Of a stretch of 64,000 nucleotides of DNA, positions 53,742-62,736 are shown piece by piece; position 1 is the stretch's first letter, and each line of letters starts with the position of its first letter. The DNA comes from Methylophilus sp. TWE2. Its GTDB lineage: Bacteria; Pseudomonadota; Gammaproteobacteria; Burkholderiales; Methylophilaceae. The notes below the pieces were generated by a model. That model saw only the letters and a program-made list of their open reading frames with translations, did not search any database and was not told where the DNA came from. The DNA is taken from NCBI RefSeq assembly GCF_001183865.1, contig NZ_CP012020.1, positions 992,001 to 1,056,000 on the forward strand. Direction: 5' to 3'. The position numbers and the translations under genes were made by a program.

Positions 53742-54694
53742 GCGGCGTTGCCCCCTCCCAAAATTGCCATCACCGCCATGCGGACTGCGATACCATAAGT
53801 GACTTGCGGCAGAATGACCGATTGTTTGCCATCTGCCACGGCCGAATCAATTTCCACACCACGATTCATGGGGCCGGGATGCATGACGATTGCATCTGGC
53901 CTTGCCAGCGCCAGCCGCTCAGGCGTCAAGCCGAAGGTCTGGAAGAACTCCTGTGAACTCGGTAGCAGGGCGCCAGACATGCGTTCGTTTTGCAGGCGCA
54001 GCATCATGACGACATCGACGTCTTTGAGGCCTTGTTCCATATTGTGGAAGACTTGTACGCCGAGCTTTTCCACATCTGAAGGCAGCAGGGTGCGCGGTGC
54101 AATCACTCGGATTTCAGGCACACCCAGTGTCGTCAGCGCATGAATTTCACTGCGGGCGACGCGGGAGTGCAGTACATCGCCGACAATGGCCACGCGCAGG
54201 TTGTGCATCTCCGGCTTGTATTTGCGGATGGTAAACACATCAAGCAGGCCCTGAGTCGGGTGTGCATGACGGCCATCACCGGCATTGATGACGCTGATGT
54301 GAGGTGGCACATGTTGCGCAATAAAATGTGCGGCGCCACTCTGCTGGTGGCGCACCACAAACATATCGGCGTGCATGGCAATCAGGTTGTTCACCGTATC
54401 AAGGATGGTTTCGCCCTTGGATTGCGAGGAGGTGCTGACATTCAGGTTAAGCACATCGGCTGACAAGCGTTTGGCCGCAATTTCAAAGGTAGTGCGCGTA
54501 CGGGTGCTGTTCTCAAAAAAGATATTGCATACGGTTTTGCCGCGCAGCAATGGCACTTTTTTCACTTCACGCTCGGCCACGCCGACAAAATTCTCGGCGG
54601 TATCGAGAATGTCAGTCAGGATGCGTTTGGGCAATCCTTCAATACTGAGCAGGTGTTGCAGTTGCCCCTGTGCGTTGAGTTGCGGGTTATACAT
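53738..54694 (-). CDS. pyrB: Aspartate carbamoyltransferase catalytic chain
   Basis: Commits carbamoyl phosphate and aspartate to pyrimidine synthesis (EC 2.1.3.2). The 318-residue enzyme shows the carbamoyl-phosphate motif [12 protein letters not shown], the [10 protein letters not shown] block, the SRVARSEI segment and [10 protein letters not shown]. The ATG at 54694 overlaps the pyrR end by eight bases and has GGAG nine bases upstream; a GTG at 54709 is in frame. It probably assembles with the inactive PyrC' downstream. No regulatory chain PyrI is present. Confidence 0.97.
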   Translation of the reverse strand: MYNPQLNAQGQLQHLLSIEGLPKRILTDILDTAENFVGVAEREVKKVPLLRGKTVCNIFFENSTRTRTTFEIAAKRLSADVLNLNVSTSSQSKGETILDTVNNLIAMHADMFVVRHQQSGAAHFIAQHVPPHISVINAGDGRHAHPTQGLLDVFTIRKYKPEMHNLRVAIVGDVLHSRVARSEIHALTTLGVPEIRVIAPRTLLPSDVEKLGVQVFHNMEQGLKDVDVVMMLRLQNERMSGALLPSSQEFFQTFGLTPERLALARPDAIVMHPGPMNRGVEIDSAVADGKQSVILPQVTYGIAVRMAVMAILGGGNAA

Positions 54695-55244
54695 TGGCGT
54701 CAGCTCCACTATTCGAAGACGGGTTGGTTGCAGACGGGTCAGATTCCGAGATGCTCAGGCTCAGGCGTCCCAGTGTATTCATGGACAGTTCAAATGCTTG
54801 ATGGGCCTGTAATGGCAGCTCTGCACCCACCATGTCAGGCCGGATAGGTAATTCAGCGCCGCCACGGTTGATCAGCGCTGCCAGTTTGACCGAGGCAGGG
54901 CGCCCGTAATCAAACAATTCATTCATGACGGCACGTGTCGTACGGCCGGTATAAAAAATGTCATCAATGAGGATGATATGTTTGCCATTGACATCGAACG
55001 GGATATGGGCCGGTTGGGCGGCAGTTTTAAGCCCGCGTTTTGCATAGTCATCGCGGTACATGGCCGCGTCCATTTTGCCGTGGTCAATTTCACGTCCCAA
55101 ATCCTGCTGCAGGCGCTGTAGCAGTTTTTCCATGAGCCAGACACCGCCAGTATATATGCCAACCAGGGCTGTATTGTCCTGTATCTGTGGTTTGAGCTGG
55201 TCGTATAAACGATCCATGAGTTGTTCGGGGTCTGGTAATCTCAT
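54687..55244 (-). CDS. pyrR: PyrR: pyrimidine regulatory protein / uracil phosphoribosyltransferase
   Basis: 185-residue phosphoribosyltransferase-fold protein with the PRPP loop [16 protein letters not shown] near 90-105. It contains [14 protein letters not shown] and [18 protein letters not shown] blocks typical of PyrR. In Gram-positive bacteria PyrR binds mRNA attenuators; in Pseudomonas it sits upstream of pyrB-pyrC' as here and regulates that operon by a less clear route. No obvious attenuator precedes it. The C-terminus has a Ser/Asn-rich extension ([15 protein letters not shown]). Confidence 0.93.
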   Translation of the reverse strand: MRLPDPEQLMDRLYDQLKPQIQDNTALVGIYTGGVWLMEKLLQRLQQDLGREIDHGKMDAAMYRDDYAKRGLKTAAQPAHIPFDVNGKHIILIDDIFYTGRTTRAVMNELFDYGRPASVKLAALINRGGAELPIRPDMVGAELPLQAHQAFELSMNTLGRLSLSISESDPSATNPSSNSGADANV

Positions 55245-55256
55245 ATGGGTTCTGTG

Positions 55257-55760
55257 CTATGCACGTCCGTGATAGGCGTCAAAATAAGATTGTAATATAG
55301 TTTGTGCGGCAACCTGGTCCAGAAATGTCTTTTGCGCGCGGCCTCTTACCCCTGCCTCGCGTAGCGATTGAGAGGCTTCTGCAGAGGACAGGCGTTCGTC
55401 CACCATCATCACCGGCAAGTTAAACCGGCCTTCCAGGCGTTGGGCAAACTTTTGTGCCAGCGCAGTCATAGCATGCGCCTCACCGTCCAGAGACATTGGT
55501 AAACCAACAATCAGCAGCGCAGGTTGCCATTCATTGAGTAGTGCTTCGATTTGCGCAAATTTTGCAGCATTTTCCTCTGTATCTATGGTGAGTAGTGGGT
55601 GCGCCAGTTTGAGCAGCGTGTCGCCGACAGCCACACCTATCCGTTTTTCACCAAAATCAAAACCAAGCACTGTGCCAGTGATATCAGGATAACGGCGCTG
55701 GGTAATCGGTAAATGGCTTTGGTTGAGGGGCTGTTTGCCGGGCTTGGCCGCATCAGGCAT
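55257..55760 (-). CDS. ruvX: Putative pre-16S rRNA nuclease RuvX (YqgF)
   Basis: 167-residue RNase H-fold protein involved in 5' maturation of 16S rRNA in E. coli. It has the catalytic-strand motif GFDFGEKRIGVAVGD (about 34-48), the VGLPMSLDGEAHAMT block and VDERLSSAEA. The ATG at 55760 overlaps the yqgE stop by eight bases; the preceding in-frame codons lie inside yqgE. An N-terminal extension of about 30 residues precedes the usual start of the fold. yqgE-ruvX is a widespread pair. Confidence 0.94.
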   Translation of the reverse strand: MPDAAKPGKQPLNQSHLPITQRRYPDITGTVLGFDFGEKRIGVAVGDTLLKLAHPLLTIDTEENAAKFAQIEALLNEWQPALLIVGLPMSLDGEAHAMTALAQKFAQRLEGRFNLPVMMVDERLSSAEASQSLREAGVRGRAQKTFLDQVAAQTILQSYFDAYHGRA

Positions 55761-56358
55761 GACCAGCCACCTCAGACAGGGTAGCGAAGTCCACGCCCAG
55801 TTGTTGCATGGCCCAGGTGAGCTTGTCGTCATTGGGCAGCCTGAAAATCAGTTTGTGCAATTGCTGGTCATCCGCCAGTGGCAAGGTCAGCCAGGTATTG
55901 GCCTGAATTTCTTCTTCCAGTTGGCCCGCTGACCAACCCGTATAGCCAAGTGCGATAAACATGTCCTGTGGTGCTTCGTCACGTGCGGCGGCTTCCAGAA
56001 TATCTTTGGAAGAAGTCATGGCAAGCCCCTCAGACAGGTCCAGTGTGGTATTGAATTCGGTCGCCGGGGTATGTAATACAAAACCGCGCTCAACCTGGAC
56101 GGGACCGCCAAAATGGACCTGGCGCTCCTGTTGCTGCGGCACATGACATTCCATATCCAATTGTTCAAACAGGTCGCCGACATTGAGTTGCAAAGGGTGG
56201 TTAAGGATCATGCCCATGGCACCATCCTGGTCATGATTGCAAATCAGGATCACGCTTTTGCTGAAATAAGGGTCTTCCAAGGCTGGCATGGCAATGAGAA
56301 TCTGGCCGGTCAGGTTTAGGCGTGTCTCTTCGGTATTCAAGCTTAACTTTTCAGTCAT
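55753..56358 (-). CDS. yqgE: YqgE/AlgH family protein
   Basis: 201-residue cytosolic protein of the YqgE (AlgH) family. Family blocks are LNLTGQILIAMPALEDPYF, VILICNHDQDGAMGMILNHP, VHFGGPVQVERGFVLH and ALGYTGWSAGQLEEEI. The family has a known fold but no settled function, and AlgH was once called a transcriptional regulator. The ATG at 56358 shares a base with the ribBA stop (TGATG), and it overlaps ruvX. Confidence 0.93.
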   Translation of the reverse strand: MTEKLSLNTEETRLNLTGQILIAMPALEDPYFSKSVILICNHDQDGAMGMILNHPLQLNVGDLFEQLDMECHVPQQQERQVHFGGPVQVERGFVLHTPATEFNTTLDLSEGLAMTSSKDILEAAARDEAPQDMFIALGYTGWSAGQLEEEIQANTWLTLPLADDQQLHKLIFRLPNDDKLTWAMQQLGVDFATLSEVAGHA

Positions 56359-57464
56359 CACGCGCTGGCTTCTTCTGCACTCAAATACCCGGTAATTTCC
56401 AGACCAAACCCATCCATGCTAGGCATTTTGCGCGGAGCGGCCATCAGACGCATCTTTTTCACGCCCAGGTCGAGCAGGATCTGCGAACCGATACCATAGT
56501 TACGCAGTTCCTGGTTTAGCACCATCTTCTGGTCTGCACGCAGGATGCGGTCAGTCAGCGCCAGGCCATCTTCGTCATGGTTGATCAGCACCATCACACC
56601 GCAGGGTGCAGAGTTGATCACGCGCATGGCATGCAACAGGTTCCAGCTGTGTGCCTGATGGCTTTTATCGAGCAGGTCTATCATGGAAAGTGGCTCGTGG
56701 ACACGCACCAGTACTTCATCATTGGCTTGCAGGTCGCCTTTGACCAATACCAGGTGGGTTTCCTGTGCGATATTGTCACGGTAGGCGATTAGGCGCATTG
56801 GGCCATACACAGTTTCAATATTGCGTTCGGCGCTGCGTTCAATGAGGGTTTCATGCGCAGCACGGTAATGGATCAGGTCAGCAATAGTGCCGATTTTGAT
56901 ATCGTGTTCAGCGGCCACCTGCATCAGGTCAGGCAGGCGCGCCATTTCGCCATCATCCTTAAGTATCTCGCATATCACGCTGGCTGGCTCACAACCAGCG
57001 AGCTGTGCCAGGTCGCAACCGGCTTCGGTATGCCCGGCGCGTACCAGGACGCCACCATTCATGGCGGATAGCGGAAAAATATGGCCGGGACTAACGATGC
57101 TGTTGGCATTAGCCTGTTTGGCAATCGCAGCGCGTATGGTGGTGGCACGGTCAGCAGCAGAAATGCCGGTCGTCACGCCCTCGGCGGCTTCAATGGAAAC
57201 GGTGAAATTGGTCCCAAGACGGGTGCCATTTTTTTGTACCATGGGAGGTAAGTTCAATTGTCGGCAGCGTTGTTCGGTCAGGGTCAGGCAGATCAGGCCA
57301 CGGCCATATTTGGCCATGAAATTGATATGTTCTGCGGTGACGAACTCTGCGGCAATCACAAAATCACCTTCATTTTCCCGGTGCTCGTCATCGACCAGAA
57401 TCACCATTTTACCGGCACGAATATCGGCGACAATCGCTTCGATAGGGCTAATTTGCGCCGACAT
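56358..57464 (-). CDS. ribBA: 3,4-dihydroxy-2-butanone-4-phosphate synthase with degenerate GTP cyclohydrolase II domain (RibBA/RibBX)
   Basis: 368 residues. The first 205 form RibB, which makes the four-carbon unit of riboflavin (EC 4.1.99.12), with DDEHRENEGDFVIAAE, HIFPLSAMNGGVLVRAGHTEAGCDLA and the ICEIL segment. The second half resembles GTP cyclohydrolase II (ETVYGPMRLIAYRD, LRNYGIGSQILLDLGVKKMRL). It lacks the zinc cysteines (the C-x10-C-x-C motif) and the REGR catalytic arginine; the corresponding place reads NHDEDG. GTP cyclohydrolase activity must come from elsewhere. The ATG at 57464 overlaps the ribE stop (TAATG). Confidence 0.92.
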   Translation of the reverse strand: MSAQISPIEAIVADIRAGKMVILVDDEHRENEGDFVIAAEFVTAEHINFMAKYGRGLICLTLTEQRCRQLNLPPMVQKNGTRLGTNFTVSIEAAEGVTTGISAADRATTIRAAIAKQANANSIVSPGHIFPLSAMNGGVLVRAGHTEAGCDLAQLAGCEPASVICEILKDDGEMARLPDLMQVAAEHDIKIGTIADLIHYRAAHETLIERSAERNIETVYGPMRLIAYRDNIAQETHLVLVKGDLQANDEVLVRVHEPLSMIDLLDKSHQAHSWNLLHAMRVINSAPCGVMVLINHDEDGLALTDRILRADQKMVLNQELRNYGIGSQILLDLGVKKMRLMAAPRKMPSMDGFGLEITGYLSAEEASA

Positions 57465-58057
57465 TACTCTTGCTCCCAAGCTTGCATGCGCTCGACATAA
57501 CGCGCAATCAGGTCTATTTCGAGGTTGACGGGGTCGCCGGTTTTGGCGAACTGCATCATGGTGTGTTGCATGGTGTGAGGGATCAGGTTAATGCTGACTT
57601 CGTCCTGTACAATTTCGTTTACGGTCAGGCTAATGCCATTGACGCACAGAGAGCCTTTTTTCGCAACATACCTGCTAATGGCGTGCGGCAGCTGAACCTT
57701 CAATAACCAGCATTCACTCTCTTCTTGTAGGGTAGTGATGGTGCCAATCCCATCGACATGCCCAGTCACTAGGTGACCACCCAGCCTGTCAGAAAGGCGC
57801 AAGGCTTTTTCGAGGTTAACAGGGCCAGGTTGGTGCAAACCAGTCGTCACGTCCAGCGTGGCTTTGGATACCATGACCTGAAAGCTTTGTGAGTTAAAAT
57901 CAGTGACCGTGAGGCAAACCCCATTCACGGCAATGCTGTCACCCAATTGAACATCTTCCATTCCCAATTCGGTTGCTTCAATGCGTAATGCGCAATCTTC
58001 ACCATGAGGAACGACTTCGGCAATCCTGCCGACGGTTTGAATAATCCCAGTAAACAT
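57464..58057 (-). CDS. ribE: Riboflavin synthase, alpha chain
   Basis: Final step of riboflavin synthesis by dismutation of lumazine derivatives (EC 2.5.1.9). The 197-residue protein has two homologous lumazine-binding barrels: MFTGIIQTVGRI with SIAVNGVCLTV, and GGHLVTGHVDGIG with GSLCVNGISLTVN. It is the first gene of a minus-strand operon with ribBA, yqgE, ruvX, pyrR, pyrB and pyrC'. I see no FMN riboswitch in the 80 bases upstream. Confidence 0.97.
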   Translation of the reverse strand: MFTGIIQTVGRIAEVVPHGEDCALRIEATELGMEDVQLGDSIAVNGVCLTVTDFNSQSFQVMVSKATLDVTTGLHQPGPVNLEKALRLSDRLGGHLVTGHVDGIGTITTLQEESECWLLKVQLPHAISRYVAKKGSLCVNGISLTVNEIVQDEVSINLIPHTMQHTMMQFAKTGDPVNLEIDLIARYVERMQAWEQE

Positions 58058-58137
58058 GGTGTGATTTTATCAGTGCTGCATGCTAAAGTAATCACATTCC
58101 CTCAACATTTTTCATTCGTACTGATCCGGAGATAATT

Positions 58138-58986
58138 GTGCGCCTGGATGACTTGGAAGAAAGCGGGCATGTCGAAGACAGTCGCGGCAGCGGTTTGATC
58201 GGTGGCCGCAGTATTGGTATTGGTACCATTGCGATTGCGCTGGTCGCCATGTATTTTGGCGTGGACCCTAATTTGGTGCTCAATATTGCTCAACAGGCCC
58301 AGCCTCCCGAACGTTCCCAGACGGCACCAGCAGATAATAATGATCCCAACGTAAAATTTGTCTCGCGTGTGTTGTGGAGTACCGAGCAAGTGTGGCAAGG
58401 CCTGTTTTCAGCTGCAGGGCGGCAGTACGCGCCACCCAACCTGGAGATTTTTGGAGGCGCTACCCAAACAGCGTGTGGGCAAGGCCAGGCAGCCATGGGC
58501 CCGTTTTATTGTCCGGCCGACCAAAAGGTCTATATCGATTTGAGTTTTTACCAGGAGTTGCAAGAGCGATTTAAAGCTCCGGGGGATTTCGCCCAGGCGT
58601 ATGTGATTGCACACGAAGTCGGGCATCATGTACAAAACCTGCTGGGCACGTCCGAGAAAGTACAGCAGGCCAGGCAGCAGGCACCTTCTGAGGCGGCCGC
58701 TAATGCCTATTCAGTGCGTCTGGAGTTGCAAGCCGATTGTTACGCTGGTGTGTGGGCGCATCATGCGGACCAGCAGTTTCGCATTTTGGAAGCGGGCGAT
58801 ATTGAAGAGGCCTTGCGTGCGGCAACGGCAATCGGTGATGATGCCTTGCAAAAGCAGGCGCAAGGCTATGTGGTCCCAGATAGTTTTACGCATGGCAGTT
58901 CAGAGCAGCGCGTGCACTGGTTCAAGCAAGGGTTGCAGTCAGGCCAAGTGAATGAGTGCAATACATTTAAAGGATTTGTGTCATAA
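58138..58986 (+). CDS. ypfJ: Membrane-anchored zinc metallopeptidase YpfJ
   Basis: 282-residue protein with one N-terminal membrane helix (GIGTIAIALVAMYFGV, about 27-42) and an external metallopeptidase domain. The zinc motif is HEVGHH near 160, the third ligand block is ELQADCYAGVW, and YCPADQKVYIDLSF precedes it. The family role is unclear. The GTG at 58138 has CGGAG upstream by about seven bases. Its TAA stop lies within the first bases of repeat copy 2, so the element may have supplied the stop. It is divergent from ribE. Confidence 0.93.
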   Translation: MRLDDLEESGHVEDSRGSGLIGGRSIGIGTIAIALVAMYFGVDPNLVLNIAQQAQPPERSQTAPADNNDPNVKFVSRVLWSTEQVWQGLFSAAGRQYAPPNLEIFGGATQTACGQGQAAMGPFYCPADQKVYIDLSFYQELQERFKAPGDFAQAYVIAHEVGHHVQNLLGTSEKVQQARQQAPSEAAANAYSVRLELQADCYAGVWAHHADQQFRILEAGDIEEALRAATAIGDDALQKQAQGYVVPDSFTHGSSEQRVHWFKQGLQSGQVNECNTFKGFVS

Positions 58987-59105
58987 GTGGCTACGCGGGA
59001 AAATTGCAGCGTTGCGCGATACTCATCACCTTGCCATTCTTCGTGTACTGTCTCGGTGATTGCGTTCCGTGCGCCTTGCACTTTATCCCGCTCGCTCACT
59101 TATTC
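58983..59105 (+). repeat. 123-bp imperfect palindromic repeat, copy 2
   Basis: Second copy of the element at 26448-26570, in the same orientation and of identical length. It shares the last 45 bases exactly and 37 of the first 42. The inner stem is ATCACC (59025-59030) with GGTGAT (59055-59060), fully complementary but different in sequence from copy 1. It begins at the ypfJ stop codon (58984-58986) and occupies most of the 158-base gap to the Nudix gene, downstream of a plus-strand gene as in copy 1. The outer arms pair imperfectly over about 50 bases. Confidence 0.85.
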
Positions 59106-59144
59106 GGTGATTTTTAAAATCAGTTTAGGCAATAGATTTAAGGC

Positions 59145-59744
59145 ATGACAGAAGAAAAAGCAATATCACACTCAAATGATGACCAGCATCTGGTTGAAAC
59201 AACCGTCTCCAGTGAAATCATGGCGCAGGGCAAAATGCTTACAGTGCGTTACGATGAAGCCCGCTTGCCCAATGGCGTGATCAGTGGGCGCGAATATGTG
59301 ACGCATCCGGGAGCCGTGGTCGTGATTGCGCTCACGCAAACCGGTGGCGTAGTGCTCGAGCGGCAGTTTCGCTATCCTCTCAAGCAGGTATTTATTGAAT
59401 TGCCCGCAGGCAAGATAGACGCTGGTGAGCCCGTATTGACGACAGGCCAGCGTGAGTTGCTCGAAGAGACCGGTTATACAGCGCAAGATTGGGTCAAATT
59501 AGGCATACAACATCCCTGTATTGGCTATTCTAACGAAGTCATTCATATTTACCTGGCTACTGGTCTGTCACAAGGCGAGCATGCCAGGGATAATGATGAA
59601 GCGATGGATGTCTTTACCTGGCCGTTCGAGCGCGTCATGCAGGCCATAGAAGCTGGAGAGATTACCGATAGCAAAACCATGTCTGCCATGTTGCTTGCCG
59701 AGCGCCATCTGCGTAAGCATCCGTTGCCAGGTGTGCAGGTTTAA
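59145..59744 (+). CDS. Nudix hydrolase, ADP-ribose pyrophosphatase type
   Basis: 199-residue Nudix enzyme, probably hydrolysing ADP-ribose or related nucleoside diphosphate sugars. The Nudix box runs from GKIDAGEP to RELLEETGY (about 90-110), and FRYPLKQVFIELPAGKID precedes it as in NudF/ADP-ribose pyrophosphatases. HPCIGYSNEVIHIYLA is the conserved block downstream. The SDR gene follows two bases after the stop. Confidence 0.92.
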   Translation: MTEEKAISHSNDDQHLVETTVSSEIMAQGKMLTVRYDEARLPNGVISGREYVTHPGAVVVIALTQTGGVVLERQFRYPLKQVFIELPAGKIDAGEPVLTTGQRELLEETGYTAQDWVKLGIQHPCIGYSNEVIHIYLATGLSQGEHARDNDEAMDVFTWPFERVMQAIEAGEITDSKTMSAMLLAERHLRKHPLPGVQV

Positions 59745-59746
59745 AT

Positions 59747-60577
59747 ATGCGGATATTGCAAGTGGGGTGTGGTGGTTTAGGGGCCTTGATTGCAGAGGCG
59801 ACGCTCGCACAAGGCCATGAATTAACGATTGTAAGGCGTTCGCATAAAGCGGTGCCACCAGGGGCGCAGGCGCTTTATCTGGATGTCGTTGCCGGAGAAT
59901 GTCTGTCTACCTTGCATACGATAAAAGCCGATATTCTGCTCTATTGTCTGGCACCGGTAGATGGACAAAGTTACCAGCAAACGTATGTGGAAGGCCTGCG
60001 CCATGTGTTGGCGCATGTTTCACTGAGTCAACTAAAGCACGTATTTTTTATTTCCAGTACAGGGGTTTATGGCGAGCAACAGGGGGAATGGATAGATGAC
60101 GCCACGCCAGCTATCCCTGTAGACGCTGAGGGGCAAGTCATACTAGAGGCGGAGCGTTTGCTGGATGAGCTGGATTGCGGCCATAGTGCACTGCGGGTGT
60201 CCGGCATTTACGGGCCCAAGCGATTATATCTGTTGCGACTTTTGCAGAATCCGGCACGTTGGCCAACAAAAACGCACTGGACCAACCGTATCCATGAGTT
60301 GGATGTTGCGGCCGCAGTCGTGCATTTATATCAACATTTGGCGGATGGTAAGTCATTGCCGGGCCATTGCATACTGACCGATGGAGTGCCCACGGCGCAA
60401 CACGAAGTATTACAATGGTTAGCAGCCCAACAGAATTTGCCAGCACCGGAAACGCCGCCATTACAGCCACAATCCGGTAAACGTATCCGTAATGGATTTT
60501 TACAGCAAACCGGATTCAAATTGCAGTTTGCAGATTATCGGGCAGGCTATGCCTCGATTTTATCCAGTCTAAAGTAG
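59747..60577 (+). CDS. NAD(P)-dependent epimerase/dehydratase-like protein (YeeZ type)
   Basis: 276-residue extended short-chain dehydrogenase-like protein. It has the N-terminal nucleotide motif RILQVGCGGLGALIAE, the FFISSTGVYGEQQGEW block with Ser and Tyr of the active site, SALRVSGIYGPKRL and NRIHELDVAAAVVHL. YeeZ relatives have no known substrate. It follows the Nudix gene by two bases and is followed directly by mltB, whose GTG alternative start overlaps its stop. Confidence 0.87.
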   Translation: MRILQVGCGGLGALIAEATLAQGHELTIVRRSHKAVPPGAQALYLDVVAGECLSTLHTIKADILLYCLAPVDGQSYQQTYVEGLRHVLAHVSLSQLKHVFFISSTGVYGEQQGEWIDDATPAIPVDAEGQVILEAERLLDELDCGHSALRVSGIYGPKRLYLLRLLQNPARWPTKTHWTNRIHELDVAAAVVHLYQHLADGKSLPGHCILTDGVPTAQHEVLQWLAAQQNLPAPETPPLQPQSGKRIRNGFLQQTGFKLQFADYRAGYASILSSLK

Positions 60578-60588
60578 TGGATCACAGT

Positions 60589-61809
60589 ATGAAAAAAAAC
60601 GGTAAGTGGCAGGCAGCGGTAAGTACCTTAATGATGACTGGCTTGATGATTGTTGGCATGATGAGCCATGCCGATGAGGTGGAGGGTTTTCAGTCGTGGC
60701 TGGGGATTGTGCGTCAGGAAGCCATTGATCTGCAGATTGCGCCAGAAGCCGTCGATGTGACCTTGAGACAAGCTATTTATCTGCCGCGCGTGATCGAGCT
60801 GGATCGCAAACAACCCGAATTTGTTACCAGCTTTTCTGCTTACGTCAATCGCCGCATTAATCCGCGCGTGGTTGGCAAAGGCAAGCAGATGATGCAGGAT
60901 TACCAGGGCGTGCTCTATGTGGTCGAAGAGTTATATCAGGTACCCAGAGAAGTGCTCGTTGCCTTTTGGGGGCTAGAAACCAATTTTGGCGGCTTTATGG
61001 GCGATATCCCGCTGGCCTCTGCACTGGCAACGCTGTCATATGAAGGGCGGCGTGCAGAATTTTTCAAGCGTGAACTATTCAACTTGATGCGTGTGGTCGA
61101 GCGCGATCAGCGCTATGACAGCCCGGTGGTGGGTTCGTGGGCGGGGGCGACTGGACATATGCAGTTTATGCCGACGACCTTGCTTAAATATGGTGTAGAT
61201 GCGGATGCAGATGGCAAAATTGATATCTGGAGTTCTTATCCTGACATCTTTAGTTCGGCCGCCAATTATCTGGCACAAGCTGGATGGCAACCCGGCAAAC
61301 CAGTGAGTTTTCAAGTGTCTTTGCCAGCTGGTTTTGATTACAGCCAGGCACAGTGGCAGCATAACAAGCCAGTGAGCGAGTGGGTGAAAGCAGGGGTGGC
61401 TGGCGTGCCTGATAGTGCCTTGAATTTACCACAGGCAGCCATATTGTTGCCTCAGGGTTATGATGGTCCGGCTTATATGGTATTCCCCAATTTTGATGTG
61501 ATTATGCAGTGGAACCGCTCAGTCAATTATGCATTGGCGGTGGGTTTGCTGAGCCAGCAATTACGCCAGGATACCTATACCTTGCAGATGCCGCCCGAAC
61601 CGCCCGCACTCAGTTATCAGCAAATGTGGAGCTTGCAGGAAGCACTCAATGCCAGGGGGTTTGATTGCGGTACCCCGGACGGATTTCCTGGCGCCAAGAC
61701 GCAGGCTGCTATCCGGCGCTATCAGGCCAGCAAAGGATTGCCGCAAGACGGCTATGCTGGCGCAGACATCTATAGCCGCCTGACTGCTCAGATTCAGTCT
61801 GCGCAGTAA
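60589..61809 (+). CDS. Lytic murein transglycosylase MltB family with peptidoglycan-binding domain
   Basis: 406-residue periplasmic enzyme that cuts the glycan strand to form 1,6-anhydro-muramic ends. It has a signal peptide (about 1-30, ending SHA), the SLT2/MltB domain with catalytic Glu in FWGLETNFGGFMGDIPL (about 130), and SWAGATGHMQFMPTTLLKYGVDADADGKIDIWSS. The C-terminal peptidoglycan-binding domain runs from about 345 (MWSLQEALNARGFDCGTPDGFPGAKTQAAI). It lacks a lipobox. The ATG at 60589 was chosen over a GTG at 60577. Confidence 0.94.
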   Translation: MKKNGKWQAAVSTLMMTGLMIVGMMSHADEVEGFQSWLGIVRQEAIDLQIAPEAVDVTLRQAIYLPRVIELDRKQPEFVTSFSAYVNRRINPRVVGKGKQMMQDYQGVLYVVEELYQVPREVLVAFWGLETNFGGFMGDIPLASALATLSYEGRRAEFFKRELFNLMRVVERDQRYDSPVVGSWAGATGHMQFMPTTLLKYGVDADADGKIDIWSSYPDIFSSAANYLAQAGWQPGKPVSFQVSLPAGFDYSQAQWQHNKPVSEWVKAGVAGVPDSALNLPQAAILLPQGYDGPAYMVFPNFDVIMQWNRSVNYALAVGLLSQQLRQDTYTLQMPPEPPALSYQQMWSLQEALNARGFDCGTPDGFPGAKTQAAIRRYQASKGLPQDGYAGADIYSRLTAQIQSAQ

Positions 61810-61812
61810 TCG

Positions 61813-62439
61813 CTAGCGGGTTTTAAACCAGCCTGTGACGCTGATGCGTGGCAGGTTCGCTGGCCGTACCTCATGCCAGAACCTGGCCGCTAAAAACAAT
61901 ACCAGCCTGCCGCCTAGCGGCGCAATGTCCAGGTGGCTCTCGGTCGAGGCTGGTTTTTCGTAATGCTCATCCAGGTATAAACGCAGTTCGCCGCCGGCAT
62001 CTTCTGGCCATTGATCGTTCAAGTAAATAATTGAGGTCAGTGTCCGTGCGCCAGGCACGGGCTGTTGCCTATGCTGGCGAAACTGGTCAATATGGGTAGC
62101 GTAGCCGACAGAGCCAGCCGGATAAATGGCAAAATGGGTTTCAAATTCATCAAGTCCCATCATCAAATGCCTGTTTGCGGCTTGTTGCACCTCTTGTAAT
62201 AACCCTAGGTATTGCTGAATGGCGGGATGTGGGTCATCCTTTTTCAGCCAGGCGATCTGGTCGCCGCGTAAATTGGGGTTGGTAATGGCTGATCGGCTGG
62301 TGCCTGCCTGGTGCATCTGGCCTTGTTGTTGTCGTTCCAGGGCAATGGTGCGCAAAGCAAGCGTTAATTCAGCAGGTAAAAAGTCATCTATGACGCAATA
62401 TGCTTGCGTTGCCAGGGTGTCTATCATGGCATCAAGCAT
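61813..62439 (-). CDS. 2-oxoglutarate/Fe(II)-dependent oxygenase (prolyl-hydroxylase-like)
   Basis: 208-residue cytosolic oxygenase of the 2OG-Fe(II) (P4H/PKHD) kind. The iron ligands are His and Asp in ATHIDQF (about 130) and His in RFWHEVRP (about 190), and the 2-oxoglutarate arginine is in RISVTGWF near the C-terminus. The N-terminal region [14 protein letters not shown] is typical of the family. The start is uncertain: 62439 was chosen, with 62475, 62481 and 62553 also in frame. The substrate is unknown. It is convergent with mltB and lies just upstream of tRNA-Val on the other strand. Confidence 0.85.
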
Positions 62440-62570
62440 GCCGTCTGGGAGTAAAATGGCGCGGAGGCTGGTCATTCGCATATTATAAGCGGGATACCAT
62501 TGCTTAACAGAAGGCTTTCGGATAGAATGCGCAACCTTATTGATGTGCAGCAATAAGCAACCAATACTTT

Positions 62571-62647
62571 AGTCGCGTAGCTCAGCTGGTTAGAGCACCA
62601 CCTTGACATGGTGGGGGTCGATGGTTCGAGTCCATTCGCGACTACCA
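62571..62647 (+). tRNA. tRNA-Val (anticodon GAC)
   Basis: 77-base cloverleaf with acceptor AGTCGCG/CGCGACT, anticodon stem CCACC/GGTGG around loop TTGACAT (anticodon GAC, reading GTC/GTT), T-loop TTCGAGT, discriminator A and encoded CCA. Confidence 0.97.
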
Positions 62648-62658
62648 ATTAAATTTAA

Positions 62659-62684
62659 AAAAGCCGTTATAATTAACGGCTTTT
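62659..62684 (+). terminator. Terminator after tRNA-Val
   Basis: GCCGTTA/TAACGGC stem with a TAAT loop, preceded by an A-run and followed by TTTTATTATTT. It separates the tRNA from thrS. Confidence 0.85.
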
Positions 62685-62736
62685 ATTATTTGTGCCGTTT
62701 GCAAGGCACGTGATTGATCATTTTGACGGATTAGGC

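Noticed and set aside
58058..58137. FMN riboswitch before ribE
   Set aside because: The gap is only 80 bases and shows none of the conserved RFN-element helices.
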